From: Verrucomicrobia bacterium UBA1263
GTDB taxonomy: Bacteria > Verrucomicrobiota > Verrucomicrobiia > Limisphaerales > UBA1412
Length of the DNA stretch: 54,968 nt
Reading direction: 5' to 3'
NCBI GenBank assembly: GCA_002308515.1
Contig: DBVN01000028.1
Location: forward strand, 16,177 to 71,144
The notes beneath the pieces are model-generated. The model did not search any database and was not told where the DNA came from. It saw nothing but the letters and a program-made list of their open reading frames with translations. A program made the position numbers and the translations under genes. Of this stretch, positions 33,701 to 43,056 are shown in pieces (position 1 is the first letter of the stretch; each line of letters begins with the position of its first letter).

Positions 33701-34153
33701 ACCGCGGGGGCTCTTTTTTACCCTCGCTCAGCCCGCGAGCATTGCGCACACACGCAACGGAAAAAATCTACAACAAAAACAAAAAAAATCAATATGCCTG
33801 ACCTTCTAACGCCCTTGACATCAAAAAGATGCGTTTTTATTTACCGTAAAGCATTTTATATACCATTGGTAGATTTTAGCCGAAATTTTGACGCAAAAAG
33901 GAACGGATCCAAAAAATCGAGTTTGCTCTTTTTTTGGAGCTTTTTCCGCGCGAATAGAAACGAGCAGGCGAGTAGAACGACCAGGCGAATAGCAGACGAT
34001 TCAGGCGACTGATACAGATTAAAAAAAAATTTTTACACAAAATCATCCTATCCTGGTTCTTTATAAGGTGGCGGACATTGTTATTGTCTTCGCCACAGTT
34101 AGAAATTATTATGGTTTCGGGTTCATGGTAAGAATCTAAAACGGGATATAAAT
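33701..34153. other. Long A+T-rich divergent intergenic region
   Basis: No convincing gene is seen in these 453 bases. The stretch contains two short hairpins in tandem near 33726-33757 (GCTC...GAGC and TTGCG...CGCAA), several A or T runs, an imperfect tandem repeat at 33950-34013, and a 6-base GC-rich inverted repeat (GTGGCG...CGCCAC, 34068-34096) in the efflux operon leader. It should hold the promoters of both the islet and the efflux operon, but I cannot name the -35 and -10 boxes with confidence. Confidence 0.5.
33950..34013. repeat. Imperfect tandem repeat, 17-20 base period
   Basis: Three and a half units start at 33950, 33968, 33985 and 34005, each beginning GCGA(A/G)TAG or GCGACT and ending (C/T)(A/C)G before the next GCG. 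For example GCGAATAGAAACGAGCAG is followed by GCGAGTAGAACGACCAG. Units are spaced about two turns of helix apart, as expected for a regulator binding array or iterons. Confidence 0.55.
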
Positions 34154-35401
34154 ATGAGTAAGAAGAAAAAATCAAAATTCTTTTACATTTTCTGGACGAT
34201 CATTTTGCTGTTCATCATCGGAAACGTAGTCGCGTACTTCCTGATGAAAGCGGAAAAGCCTATTGAAGTACAAACCGATACCGTTCAAAAGCGTAATATC
34301 ACGGAAATCGTCACCGCCAATGGGAAGATCCAGCCTGTTACTTATGTAAAAATCAGCTCTGAAGTCTCCGGTGAGATCATTCAGCTGCCGGTCAGCGAAG
34401 GTCAGATGGTACACAAAGGTGACCTGCTTTTCAGTGTGAAACCGGATCTTTACATTGCCAGCAGTAATTCCGCGGCGGCCAGCTTACAGTCAGCTTTGGG
34501 CAGCCGGGATATCTCTTTGGCTTCGCTGAAAAAATGGGAAGCGGAATGGGAACGCGCTAAAGGTCTTTATGAGAATAATCTGCTTTCCAAGGCCAATTAT
34601 GATGATATCGTCAATTCTTACACCGCCGCCAAATTCACTTATACTAATTCCATTCACCAGGTTACCATGTCTCAGGCGGCTCTGGATCGCGCTTCAGAGG
34701 ATCTGAGCAAATGTATCATCTATTCCCCTCTGGACGGCACCGTCTCCAAGTTGAATTCCGAATTAGGTGAACGAGTGGTCGGAACAGGAACTTACAGCGG
34801 TACAGAAGTCATGACGATTTCAGACTTGAATCACATGGAAGCCCGTGTGGACATCGGCGAAATGGATATCAATCTTATCTCTCTGGGACAGAAAGCCTGG
34901 CTGGATGTAGATGCTTTTCATGATCAAAAGTTTGTCGGCACCGTTTCTCAAATTGCGAATACCGCAAACAGCAGCAGCACCACTGAGGCTACTAAATTTG
35001 AGGTTCGTATCCTTATCACAGACAAAGAAGCTTTTCGTCCGGGAATGTCTGTCACCTCTGAAATCGAGACACGCTACCGGACAAATGTCCTGTCTGTGCC
35101 GATCCAATCCGTGACTACTCGTCTGAAAGCTCAGGCAACCAATACCACAGCCGATGTAAAACCGCCGACCGTCTCTGAGGATCCCACCAAGTCAAAATCC
35201 ATGGAAAGCCTTATTGAGGAAGTCGTCTTTGTCGTAAATGGCGATCGGGTCGAAAAACGCCTGGTCAAGCGCGGCATCAGCGATGACAATTACACGGAAA
35301 TCCTTGAAGGACTTCAAGAAGGAGAGGAAATCGTCAGCGGCGGCTATAAGGCCATCAGCAAGGATCTTGAAGACGGCAAACTCATCCTGGTCAAACCCTA
35401 G
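34154..35401 (+). CDS. Efflux system periplasmic adaptor protein (MacA/HlyD-like)
   Basis: The 415-residue protein has a basic N terminus, one membrane helix (about residues 9-30), a split lipoyl domain (ANGKIQPVTYVKISSEVSGEI on one side, shown in part here as SSEVSGEIIQLPVSEGQ, and IIYSPLDGTVSK on the other), a hairpin of coiled coil (about 110-175) and beta-barrel domains. It joins the inner-membrane permeases to an outer-membrane channel. It is followed by an ATPase and two permeases within the same operon. No TolC-like gene is present in the window. Confidence 0.9.
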   Translation: MSKKKKSKFFYIFWTIILLFIIGNVVAYFLMKAEKPIEVQTDTVQKRNITEIVTANGKIQPVTYVKISSEVSGEIIQLPVSEGQMVHKGDLLFSVKPDLYIASSNSAAASLQSALGSRDISLASLKKWEAEWERAKGLYENNLLSKANYDDIVNSYTAAKFTYTNSIHQVTMSQAALDRASEDLSKCIIYSPLDGTVSKLNSELGERVVGTGTYSGTEVMTISDLNHMEARVDIGEMDINLISLGQKAWLDVDAFHDQKFVGTVSQIANTANSSSTTEATKFEVRILITDKEAFRPGMSVTSEIETRYRTNVLSVPIQSVTTRLKAQATNTTADVKPPTVSEDPTKSKSMESLIEEVVFVVNGDRVEKRLVKRGISDDNYTEILEGLQEGEEIVSGGYKAISKDLEDGKLILVKP

Positions 35402-35402
35402 T

Positions 35403-36098
35403 ATGTCCCTTCCGCTCATTCAAATCGAAAATGTTTGTAAAGCCTACAACATGGGCGCGGAAACTGTCCATGCCCTGAGAGGTGTCAATTTAGAGATTTT
35501 CAAAGGCGAATATGTCGCTATCATGGGCCCCAGCGGTTCCGGTAAATCCACTCTGATGAACATCCTGGGATGTTTGGATACCCCCACTTCCGGCAGTTTT
35601 ATCCTGAACGGACACGCTGTGGATCAAATGGATGATGATGAACTGGCGGACATCCGCAATCGGGAGATCGGGTTTGTCTTTCAAACTTTTAATCTGCTTC
35701 CCCGGAGCACTTCCTTGCACAATGTGGAACTTCCTCTTATCTACGCGGGAGTTGATTTGGATGAGCGGTTGGAAATCGCCAGAAACGCGTTGATCCAAGT
35801 AGGTCTCAAAGAGCGTATGAACCACAAACCTAATGAGCTTTCCGGTGGTCAGCGTCAGCGTGTTGCCGTAGCGCGCGCCCTTGTAAATAATCCATCCATT
35901 CTGCTGGCAGACGAACCAACCGGCAATCTTGATACCGCTACCGGTGATGAGATCATGCTTTTGTTTGATGAACTTTATAAGAAGGGCAATACTATCATTC
36001 TGGTAACACATGAAGAGGATATCGCGCAAAGAGCACGGCGCATCATCCGTATTCGTGACGGCAGGATCGCTTCCGATGAACCGCATCAGGTGAGTTAA
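35403..36098 (+). CDS. ABC transporter ATP-binding protein (MacB/LolD-type)
   Basis: The ATG at 35403 gives 231 residues (MSLPLIQIENVCKAYNMG), just after the adaptor stop. Walker A (GPSGSGKST, about residues 40-48), the ABC signature LSGGQRQRVAVA and Walker B ILLADEPTGNLD are intact, and the sequence matches the MacB/LolD subfamily, which powers mechanotransmission-type transporters. The frame is open further upstream inside the adaptor gene, but that part is not similar to the family. The two permeases follow. Confidence 0.95.
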   Translation: MSLPLIQIENVCKAYNMGAETVHALRGVNLEIFKGEYVAIMGPSGSGKSTLMNILGCLDTPTSGSFILNGHAVDQMDDDELADIRNREIGFVFQTFNLLPRSTSLHNVELPLIYAGVDLDERLEIARNALIQVGLKERMNHKPNELSGGQRQRVAVARALVNNPSILLADEPTGNLDTATGDEIMLLFDELYKKGNTIILVTHEEDIAQRARRIIRIRDGRIASDEPHQVS

Positions 36099-36105
36099 AT
36101 ACGCT

Positions 36106-37329
36106 ATGAAGCTCAAAAATGAATTGTCAGAGAGTTTCCGCATCGCGTTTGACGCTATCAACGCTAATAAGATGCGGTCTATCCTGACAACTTTGGGCAT
36201 CGTGATCGGTGTGGTCACCGTTTCCCTGATGAGCATGGCCATTGACGGCGTATCCAAAAGCTTCGTTCAAAGTATCTCTGTATTAGGTTCAGATATCCTT
36301 TATATCGAAAAGGAATCCTGGATGGATCATTCAGACTGGTGGAAACGCAGAGGCCGCAGAGATATTGAACTGTCTCAGGCCAAAGAACTCGTGCGTTTAG
36401 CGGGAGATCGCTATATCATTTCCCCCTACGTTTCTCATCAAGTCTGCACCGTGAAATATAAAGAAGAGAGCATCACAGGAGTCTTCATGGATGGAGGCTC
36501 CGCGGCACACCAAGCCGTAAATAAATACACTTTTTCAGAAGGACGATTCTTTGACGCAAATGAAGTGGACGGATCCCGACCAGTCTGCGTATTAGGCTAC
36601 GATGCCGTGCATTCCCTTTTCAAAGGAGACAACGCTGTCGGCAAAAAAGTGAAGCTCAATGATATTACTTATGAAGTCATCGGAGCTATGGAAAAACGCG
36701 GAACTTTCATGGGATTCAGCATGGATAACACCGTTTACATCCCGGTGACCCGAATGCTCAGTGATTTTGCCAATCGTCCCAATGTCAGTATCCTCGTCAA
36801 AGCACCGGATATGAAAAACATAGATGAAATGACGGAGGAAATTCGGGGACTCATGCGCAAAGTACGCCATCTTCAACCAGGTGAAGAAGATGACTTCGCC
36901 ATCAATAAACAGGGATCATTGATAGACACTTTCAACAAGGTCAACAGGATCATTTCCAGCTGCGGACTTTTCATTACCGGGCTTTCTTTGTTCGTGGGCG
37001 GTATTGGCATCATGAACATCATGTTCGTATCTGTAGCGGAACGCACAAAGGAGATCGGTTTGAGAAAAGCGCTCGGTGCCCGGCGCAGAACTATCCTGCT
37101 CCAATTCATGTTGGAAGCGCTTCTGATCTGTCTCTTTGGAGGTGTTATTGGTCTTCTTATTGCATTTGCATTCCAACCAATTGTCAGTATTTATATACCA
37201 GCTTCGATCTCACTTAAAACTGTTGTGATAGCTCTGTTGATCGCGGCAGCAACTGGTGTTATTTCTGGCTATATCCCGGCTCGAAGAGCGGCTGAAATGG
37301 ATCCTGTGGATTCCTTACGTAACGAATGA
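36106..37329 (+). CDS. ABC transporter permease, MacB/FtsX-type (first)
   Basis: The 407-residue protein has one N-terminal helix (about 27-47), a large periplasmic domain of the MacB_PCD type (about 50-265) and three C-terminal helices of the FtsX domain, beginning GGIGIMNIMFVSVAERTKEIG and then ARRRTILLQFMLEA. It should pair with the ATPase encoded 7 bases upstream. In classical MacB these parts and the ATPase are one chain; here they are separate. Confidence 0.93.
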   Translation: MKLKNELSESFRIAFDAINANKMRSILTTLGIVIGVVTVSLMSMAIDGVSKSFVQSISVLGSDILYIEKESWMDHSDWWKRRGRRDIELSQAKELVRLAGDRYIISPYVSHQVCTVKYKEESITGVFMDGGSAAHQAVNKYTFSEGRFFDANEVDGSRPVCVLGYDAVHSLFKGDNAVGKKVKLNDITYEVIGAMEKRGTFMGFSMDNTVYIPVTRMLSDFANRPNVSILVKAPDMKNIDEMTEEIRGLMRKVRHLQPGEEDDFAINKQGSLIDTFNKVNRIISSCGLFITGLSLFVGGIGIMNIMFVSVAERTKEIGLRKALGARRRTILLQFMLEALLICLFGGVIGLLIAFAFQPIVSIYIPASISLKTVVIALLIAAATGVISGYIPARRAAEMDPVDSLRNE

Positions 37330-37397
37330 TTCATGGAACGATTTGTTTATAACCCAGCAAAATTTGAATATTTCAAACCAACTTGGAGGTACGCGCT

Positions 37398-38624
37398 ATG
37401 AATTTTGAGTTGCTGAAAATATCCATTCAATCCATTCTGGCACACAAGCTCCGCTCCATCCTGACCTTGCTGGGCATTCTGGTGGGGGTATTCTCTATTA
37501 TCCTCGTAATGACCACAATGAGGGCACTGCAGGGTTCGATAGAAACTGAGATTTCCAGTTTGGGAGCCAATACCGTCCAAATCAAAAAATGGCCTACGAT
37601 CAGCTTTGGCGGTCCGGGAACCTGGGAAAAATACAGACGTCGTCATGATCTGGATTATGAGCAGTACAAAAAACTGCGTTTAGCACTTCCCTCAGTCAAA
37701 GGTATCGGTATTATCAATCACTTTGATACCGATGAAGTTTCTTCCCGGTATGATACGACTAACCCCGATATTTCTCTCTATGGAGTCACTTACCCCACCT
37801 TTTCAGCACGCAATATGGTAGTCGAAGAAGGCCGGGCTATCACTGACACAGATGTGGAGAACCGTCGCAATGTCTGTGTATTAGGAAATCCTTTGGCTAA
37901 AAAACTCTTCCCTTACGGTTCCGCTATTTCACAGCGTGTTCGTTTCAACAGCATCAACTATACTGTGATCGGAGTTTTAAAAGAAAAAGGTTCTCTTTTT
38001 GATGCCGGAGCAGATAATATGATCCTGATCCCTATCACGACCGCTATGAATTATTACGGACACCGTCGTTCACTGGATTTTTTGGTAGAAGCCGTAAATT
38101 CAAAAGAATTTGACGACACCATTGAACAAGTCCGTGGAGTCTTGCGCTCCATTCGGCATATCAAACCGATCGAGGAAGATGATTTTGAAATCGAAACCAA
38201 TGACACTCTGATTACACAGTTTCAAAATGTTACGCTTACTATCCGTATCGGCATCACAGTGGTAAGTTCTATCGCCCTGCTCGCAGCCGGGATCGGCATT
38301 ATGAATATCATGCTGGTATCCGTTACCGAACGCACGAGAGAGATCGGCATTCGCCGCGCTATCGGCGCTAAAAAGCGGAATATCCTGACTCAGTTCATTA
38401 TGGAAGCCATCGTCCTTTGTCAGATAGGAGGGATAGCCGGTGTTATTCTGGGTGTTTTAGGAGGGAATCTTGCCGCGGTTGTTCTCAAAGTACCAATGAC
38501 TGTCCCTGTTGACTGGGTCATCATTGGACTGGTGATTTGTTCTGTAGTGGGTATTCTTTTTGGATCTTACCCGGCATGGAAAGCCGCAAACCTTGATCCC
38601 ATTGAAAGTCTGCGGCACGAATAA
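37398..38624 (+). CDS. ABC transporter permease, MacB/FtsX-type (second)
   Basis: The ATG at 37398 was chosen because GGAGGT lies seven bases before it, the best ribosome binding site in the operon; the TTG at 37383 would include that site in the coding part. The 408-residue protein has the same layout as the first permease: one N-terminal helix, a MacB_PCD domain and an FtsX domain with AAGIGIMNIMLVSVTERTRE. The two permeases probably form a heterodimer. The gene ends 6 bases before the convergent thiC stop. Confidence 0.93.
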   Translation: MNFELLKISIQSILAHKLRSILTLLGILVGVFSIILVMTTMRALQGSIETEISSLGANTVQIKKWPTISFGGPGTWEKYRRRHDLDYEQYKKLRLALPSVKGIGIINHFDTDEVSSRYDTTNPDISLYGVTYPTFSARNMVVEEGRAITDTDVENRRNVCVLGNPLAKKLFPYGSAISQRVRFNSINYTVIGVLKEKGSLFDAGADNMILIPITTAMNYYGHRRSLDFLVEAVNSKEFDDTIEQVRGVLRSIRHIKPIEEDDFEIETNDTLITQFQNVTLTIRIGITVVSSIALLAAGIGIMNIMLVSVTERTREIGIRRAIGAKKRNILTQFIMEAIVLCQIGGIAGVILGVLGGNLAAVVLKVPMTVPVDWVIIGLVICSVVGILFGSYPAWKAANLDPIESLRHE

Positions 38625-38630
38625 ATTCTT

Positions 38631-39917
38631 TTAAATCTCTTTAGAAATCCTCATGGAGCAGAACTCCGGGCCGCACATAGTGCAGTATTGTGCCCGTTTA
38701 TCATGATCTGGAGAGCGTCCTCCTTCTCTCAGAGCTTCCGCTCTCAGCTCTCTTGCCTTATCAGGATCCAGTGCCAATTCAAACTGTTTCTCCCAATCAA
38801 AATCCGCGCGTGCCTGGGAAATCGCGTCATCTCTATCTCTCGCGTGAGGTTTGCCTAAAGCGATATCCGCCGCGTGAGCCGCTATTTTATACGCAATAAC
38901 ACCATCCCGGACATCTCTGGCGTTCGGCAGTCCTAAATGTTCCTTTGGTGTCACATAGCACAGCATTGCCGCTCCGGAATAGGCACCCATCGTCGCTCCG
39001 ATCGCGCTGGTGATATGATCATAACCGGGAGCACAATCTGTCACGACCGGGCCTAAAATATAAAACGGCGCGTCATCACAAACTTCCCGTTCCCGACGCA
39101 TATTCATTTCGATCTGATCGAATGGGATATGACCGGGACCTTCGACCATGGCCTGCACTCCGGCTTTCCGACAGCGCCGCACAAGCTCACCTAATGTTTC
39201 CAATTCGGCAAACTGAGCCGCATCGCTTGCGTCAGCCAGACATCCGGGGCGCATACCATCGCCTAATGAAAGTGTGACATCATGTTCCAGACAAATTTTC
39301 AGGATCTCATCAAAAGCCGTATAAAAAGGATTCTCCCGTTGGTTTTGTCTCATCCAGCGGGCAAGAATAGAACCTCCTCTGCTGACAATGCGAAGGAGGC
39401 GTTTCTTTGCGAAATCTATGTGTTTCAGCAGTATCCCGGAATGGACTGTCATATAATCCACTCCTTGCTCAGCTTGTTCACGGATCACCTGCAGGATCAA
39501 TGATTCACTTAACCCCTGGCTGCCGCCGGCTCTGGCCAGTGCTTCATAAATAGGAACGGTACCAACCGGAACAGAACTGTTCTCAATGATCTTCTGGCGG
39601 ATCTGGATAATGTTTTCCCCAGTACTCAGATCCATCACAGTATCCGCACCATACTTGACCGCGTTATTCAGTTTTTCAAGCTCCTGCATGGGACAGCTTG
39701 AAAGAGCGGAGTTACCGATATTGGCATTTATTTTTGTTCGCAACAGTCGTCCGATCCCCATCGGTTTCAAATTTTTATGATGGATATTCGCAGGAATGAC
39801 TATCTTTCCCTCGGCTACATGGAGACGGATCTCCTCCGGGGTACGATATTCTATCGCCGCTACCTGTTCGATCTGCGGCGTGATTTCACCTGCGTTCGCA
39901 CGCTGTAACTGAGTCAT
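38631..39917 (-). CDS. thiC: Phosphomethylpyrimidine synthase ThiC
   Basis: The 428-residue protein has the ThiC core, for example NANIGNSALSS, TVMDLSTG, GDGMRPGCLADA and MVEGPGHIPFDQIEMN, and ends with the iron-sulfur motif CTMCGPEFC (CxxCxxxxC). It converts aminoimidazole ribotide to the pyrimidine part of thiamin using SAM. It is the short form without the extra N-terminal domain. Only 23 bases separate it from dapL upstream, so there is no room for a TPP riboswitch; it is probably transcribed with dapL. Confidence 0.96.
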   Translation of the reverse strand: MTQLQRANAGEITPQIEQVAAIEYRTPEEIRLHVAEGKIVIPANIHHKNLKPMGIGRLLRTKINANIGNSALSSCPMQELEKLNNAVKYGADTVMDLSTGENIIQIRQKIIENSSVPVGTVPIYEALARAGGSQGLSESLILQVIREQAEQGVDYMTVHSGILLKHIDFAKKRLLRIVSRGGSILARWMRQNQRENPFYTAFDEILKICLEHDVTLSLGDGMRPGCLADASDAAQFAELETLGELVRRCRKAGVQAMVEGPGHIPFDQIEMNMRREREVCDDAPFYILGPVVTDCAPGYDHITSAIGATMGAYSGAAMLCYVTPKEHLGLPNARDVRDGVIAYKIAAHAADIALGKPHARDRDDAISQARADFDWEKQFELALDPDKARELRAEALREGGRSPDHDKRAQYCTMCGPEFCSMRISKEI

Positions 39918-39940
39918 AATTGCTTGCCCTGTAAAGGATA

Positions 39941-41188
39941 CTAAAACTCAAATTTCACATCACCAAGACGTTTGGCGATTTCTTCGAGAATGAGTTTTTC
40001 GTCGGCCACTGTCGGAGCGGCAAAGGTCACACTAAAGCGCAGATAGGCACCTGCGTCATCCCAAGGTACAGTAGAAATCAATTTCTCTGTGATCAGCCAT
40101 TGAGAAACAGCTTCCGCCGTCACAAATTCTATGTGGGAACCATCCTTTTTAACAGCGGCTTTGGGAGCTTTGGTATAAAGGAAAAAGGAACCTTTGGGTT
40201 TGCGGGCTTTGAATCCCAGAGACTTTAATGTCCTCACAAGCCCCGTCATACGACGAGAGTATTTGCTGACAATACGCTTGGTGAAGGATGGATTTAACAA
40301 ACCTTCCGCGACGGCGTGCTGGATAGCCAGGAACTGACCCGAGTCTGTATTATCTTTGACATCACCATAGGCTTTGACCAACAGCGGATTACCCACAACA
40401 AAACCACAGCGCCAACCGGTCATATTGAACATTTTGCTGGCGGAATGAAGTTCCACACCCACATCCACCGCGCCGGGAGTCGCCAGGAAGGAAAGAGGTT
40501 TATCCTGAAATACCAGTGCCGCGTAGGCCGCGTCATGGATCACCACGATGTTGTTCTTCTTGGCAAATGCCACGACTTTGGCAAAAAACTCAGGAGTCGC
40601 GCTGGCACCTGTGGGATTATTGGGATAGTTTAAAACCATCACTTTGGCCTTGGTCAGAATATCCGCGGGAACAGCATCCAGATCCGGCAGGAAGTGCTTC
40701 TTTTCCAAAAGAGGCATATTATAAACCTTGCCGCCGTAATACTTGGCATGGGTTCCAAAAACGGGATATCCCGGTGTGGTCATTAAAACATAATCACCCG
40801 GATTGATCAAAACCGCGGGGAGAATAGAAAGAGCCGCTTTGCTGCCGATGCTATGAATGACTTGAGTCTGTGGATCGATCCCTTTCACACCGCAAACCTG
40901 TTCCATATACCTGGCAGCGGCTTCTTTCAAAACAGCATCACCATTATCCGCGTAACCACGATTCTCCGGTTTGCGTGCTTCACGATAGAGAGCATTCACT
41001 AATTTGGTTGGAGCCATTGCGTCCGGCTCTCCCACTCCCATATCGATCAGTTTGACTTTCGGGTTCGCCGCCATCGCGGCACGCTTTGCGCGTTTGATTT
41101 TTTCAAATTTATAGATCGCGGTATCTTTACCGTAATTAGCTCCACCGATCCTCTCGGCAAATAATCCTTGTATATAAGATTCTTTCAT
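39941..41188 (-). CDS. dapL: LL-diaminopimelate aminotransferase
   Basis: The 415-residue class I/II aminotransferase has the DapL hallmarks IDMGVGEPDAMAP, ENRGYADNG and the pyridoxal lysine in HSASKMFNMTGWRCGF. It makes LL-diaminopimelate from tetrahydrodipicolinate in one step for lysine and cell-wall synthesis, a route known from Chlamydiae, plants and many PVC or anaerobic bacteria. It lies between a second aminotransferase gene upstream and thiC downstream, all on the minus strand. Confidence 0.93.
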   Translation of the reverse strand: MKESYIQGLFAERIGGANYGKDTAIYKFEKIKRAKRAAMAANPKVKLIDMGVGEPDAMAPTKLVNALYREARKPENRGYADNGDAVLKEAAARYMEQVCGVKGIDPQTQVIHSIGSKAALSILPAVLINPGDYVLMTTPGYPVFGTHAKYYGGKVYNMPLLEKKHFLPDLDAVPADILTKAKVMVLNYPNNPTGASATPEFFAKVVAFAKKNNIVVIHDAAYAALVFQDKPLSFLATPGAVDVGVELHSASKMFNMTGWRCGFVVGNPLLVKAYGDVKDNTDSGQFLAIQHAVAEGLLNPSFTKRIVSKYSRRMTGLVRTLKSLGFKARKPKGSFFLYTKAPKAAVKKDGSHIEFVTAEAVSQWLITEKLISTVPWDDAGAYLRFSVTFAAPTVADEKLILEEIAKRLGDVKFEF

Positions 41189-41228
41189 TCTTCTTTAAAT
41201 TGTTAGTAGTAATTGATTAAATAACGAC

Positions 41229-42404
41229 TTACTTAGCGATTTTCTTACAAAAACGCTCCATACGGTCCATTCCCTTTTCGATCACCTGCATCGAAGTCGC
41301 GTAGCTGAGACGGATATTTGCATCCGAGCCAAAGGCGATACCCGGCACCACAGCCACTTTTTCTTCCTCAAGCAAACGAGCGGCAAACTCCACAGATTTC
41401 ATCCCGGTCGCCGAGATATTAGGGAACAGATAAAACGCGCCTTTTGCGTTTACACAGGAAACTCCCGGCATCTGATTGAGTCTCTCATAAATATATGTAC
41501 GGCGACGGCTGTATTCCTGAAGCCACACAGGCAAATGATCCTGAGGACCATTCAACGCGGCTACCGCGCCCATCTGGGCAAAGGACACCGGGTTGCTGGT
41601 GCTGTGACTTTGCATCGCTCCAACCGCTTTGGCTATCACCAGCGGAGCAGCCGTGATACCAATCCTCCATCCCGTCATAGAATATGCTTTGGACAAACCA
41701 CTTACGATAACTGTTCTTTCCGCGGTCTGAGGTGAAACAGTCGCGATACTGACGTGCTGAGCTCCATCGTAACAAAGTTTTTCATAGATCTCATCACTCA
41801 TAATGTAGAGATCTTTCTCAACACAAACATCTGCCAGAGCTTTCAGCTCTTCACGGGTATAAACACTGCCTGTTGGATTGCAGGGAGAATTCAAAATAAG
41901 CAGCTTTGTTCTGGGTGTGATCGCGTTACGAAGTTGTTCAGCTGTGATTTTAAACTCCGTGGCTTCAGCCCCCTGCACAAAAACAGGAGTCGCCCCAGCC
42001 ATTTTGACCATTTCAGGATAACTCACCCAGTAAGGAGACGGAATGATGACTTCATCGCCTTCCTGACAAAGAGCCATGATCGTATTGAAGCAGGAATGTT
42101 TACCGCCACAGGAAATAACGATTTGATTGGGCTCGAAAGTCAGTCCTAAATCTCTCTTGAATTTATCAGCAACAGCTTGACGCAGAACAAGCAATCCACT
42201 GCTTGGAGTGTACTTGGTCATTCCTTTGCGCATGGCATCTACTGCCGCGTCCTGAATATGCTGCGGAGTTGAAAAATCAGGCTCCCCTGCCCCAAAGCCG
42301 ACAACATCCAGCCCCTCGGCTTTCATCTGTTTTGCTTTTGCATCAATAGCCAGCGTCAGAGAAGGAGTTACGCCGGCAGCTCTTTTAGATATCCTATAAT
42401 CCAT
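41229..42404 (-). CDS. Aspartate aminotransferase-like class I aminotransferase
   Basis: The 391-residue protein is a fold-type I aminotransferase of the Igamma-type, with VVGFGAGEPDFSTP, NSPCNPTGSVYTREEL and the pyridoxal lysine in VSGLSKAYSMTGWRIG. Its closest well-known role is aspartate aminotransferase, which may also accept prephenate or aromatic keto acids in this subgroup. AGGGGCGGG just before the ATG at 42404 is one of the few ribosome-binding-like sequences here. It heads the aminotransferase-dapL-thiC run. Confidence 0.9.
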   Translation of the reverse strand: MDYRISKRAAGVTPSLTLAIDAKAKQMKAEGLDVVGFGAGEPDFSTPQHIQDAAVDAMRKGMTKYTPSSGLLVLRQAVADKFKRDLGLTFEPNQIVISCGGKHSCFNTIMALCQEGDEVIIPSPYWVSYPEMVKMAGATPVFVQGAEATEFKITAEQLRNAITPRTKLLILNSPCNPTGSVYTREELKALADVCVEKDLYIMSDEIYEKLCYDGAQHVSIATVSPQTAERTVIVSGLSKAYSMTGWRIGITAAPLVIAKAVGAMQSHSTSNPVSFAQMGAVAALNGPQDHLPVWLQEYSRRRTYIYERLNQMPGVSCVNAKGAFYLFPNISATGMKSVEFAARLLEEEKVAVVPGIAFGSDANIRLSYATSMQVIEKGMDRMERFCKKIAK

Positions 42405-42638
42405 ATCCCGCCCCTATTGAACACAAGGCAGACCTAAATCTCAAGCTAAAAGATAAAAAATAAACAATAGAATTAGAAATCCTAATAAAACAAACTGCTT
42501 TGTTACAAAATTTAAGACTCGGTGAGATAAAATTAAAAAATCAGCGATAAATACCGGGAACTCTTTCCCATAGACAAATAACTATAGAATCACTACAATC
42601 CTTGAAAAGGCGCAAGCCGTAGTTGTAAAATCAGAGGT

Positions 42639-42667
42639 TTGATGCGTCTTAGCACTAAAATTATAAT
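42639..42667 (+). promoter_or_regulatory. Sigma70-type promoter of the PAS-like gene
   Basis: TTGATG (42639-42644) and a perfect TATAAT (42662-42667) are 17 bases apart. The predicted leader to the ATG at 42690 is about 16 bases long. The rest of the 285-base gap to the aminotransferase shows only A+T-rich sequence. Confidence 0.75.
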
Positions 42668-42689
42668 GAATTGTTATTAAAGATGGATT

Positions 42690-43043
42690 ATGGATTCAAA
42701 AACTTGGACAAATGAAGAAATTATTCAGGCTTTTCACCTTATGTGGGATAATTTCCCTGAACCAGTCATGATCACACAAAAAAGTCGGGAGATGATCGCG
42801 GTCAATAAGAAAGGTCAAGAGCTGGGCTTAAAACCAGGGTTCAAATGCTCTGCTATCGGAAAACCAGAAAATCATAAAGGCTGTCGCTGCAACCAAGCGT
42901 TAAACAGCAACTCCCCCGTTTATATCACTTACAATGGAGCTTTTGGCAAAGCGTTCGGATATTGGATCCCCATTCCGGGAAAGCCCGATTGGATAATTCA
43001 CTTTAGCGCTGGCAATACATTTGATTACGAAAAACAAAATTAG
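42690..43043 (+). CDS. Small PAS-like sensory protein with a Cys cluster
   Basis: The 117-residue protein looks like a free-standing PAS fold: LMWDNFPEPVMITQKSREMIAVNKKG, given here in part as FPEPVMITQKSR, is a typical PAS start. Between strands it has C50 followed by a GCRC pair with a nearby histidine (CSAIGKPENHKGCRC), which could bind a metal or cofactor. It has no output domain. A strong promoter and a strong terminator make it a single-gene unit between two minus-strand operons. Its partner is unknown. Confidence 0.65.
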   Translation: MDSKTWTNEEIIQAFHLMWDNFPEPVMITQKSREMIAVNKKGQELGLKPGFKCSAIGKPENHKGCRCNQALNSNSPVYITYNGAFGKAFGYWIPIPGKPDWIIHFSAGNTFDYEKQN

Positions 43044-43056
43044 CTAAATAATTCAG

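Noticed and set aside
33572..34012. 146-codon plus-strand frame in the intergenic region
   Set aside because: It crosses hairpins, A/T runs and the tandem repeat, and its composition is not protein-like.
39918..39940. TPP riboswitch expected before thiC
   Set aside because: Only 23 bases separate thiC from dapL, so there is no room, and no thi-box sequence is seen.
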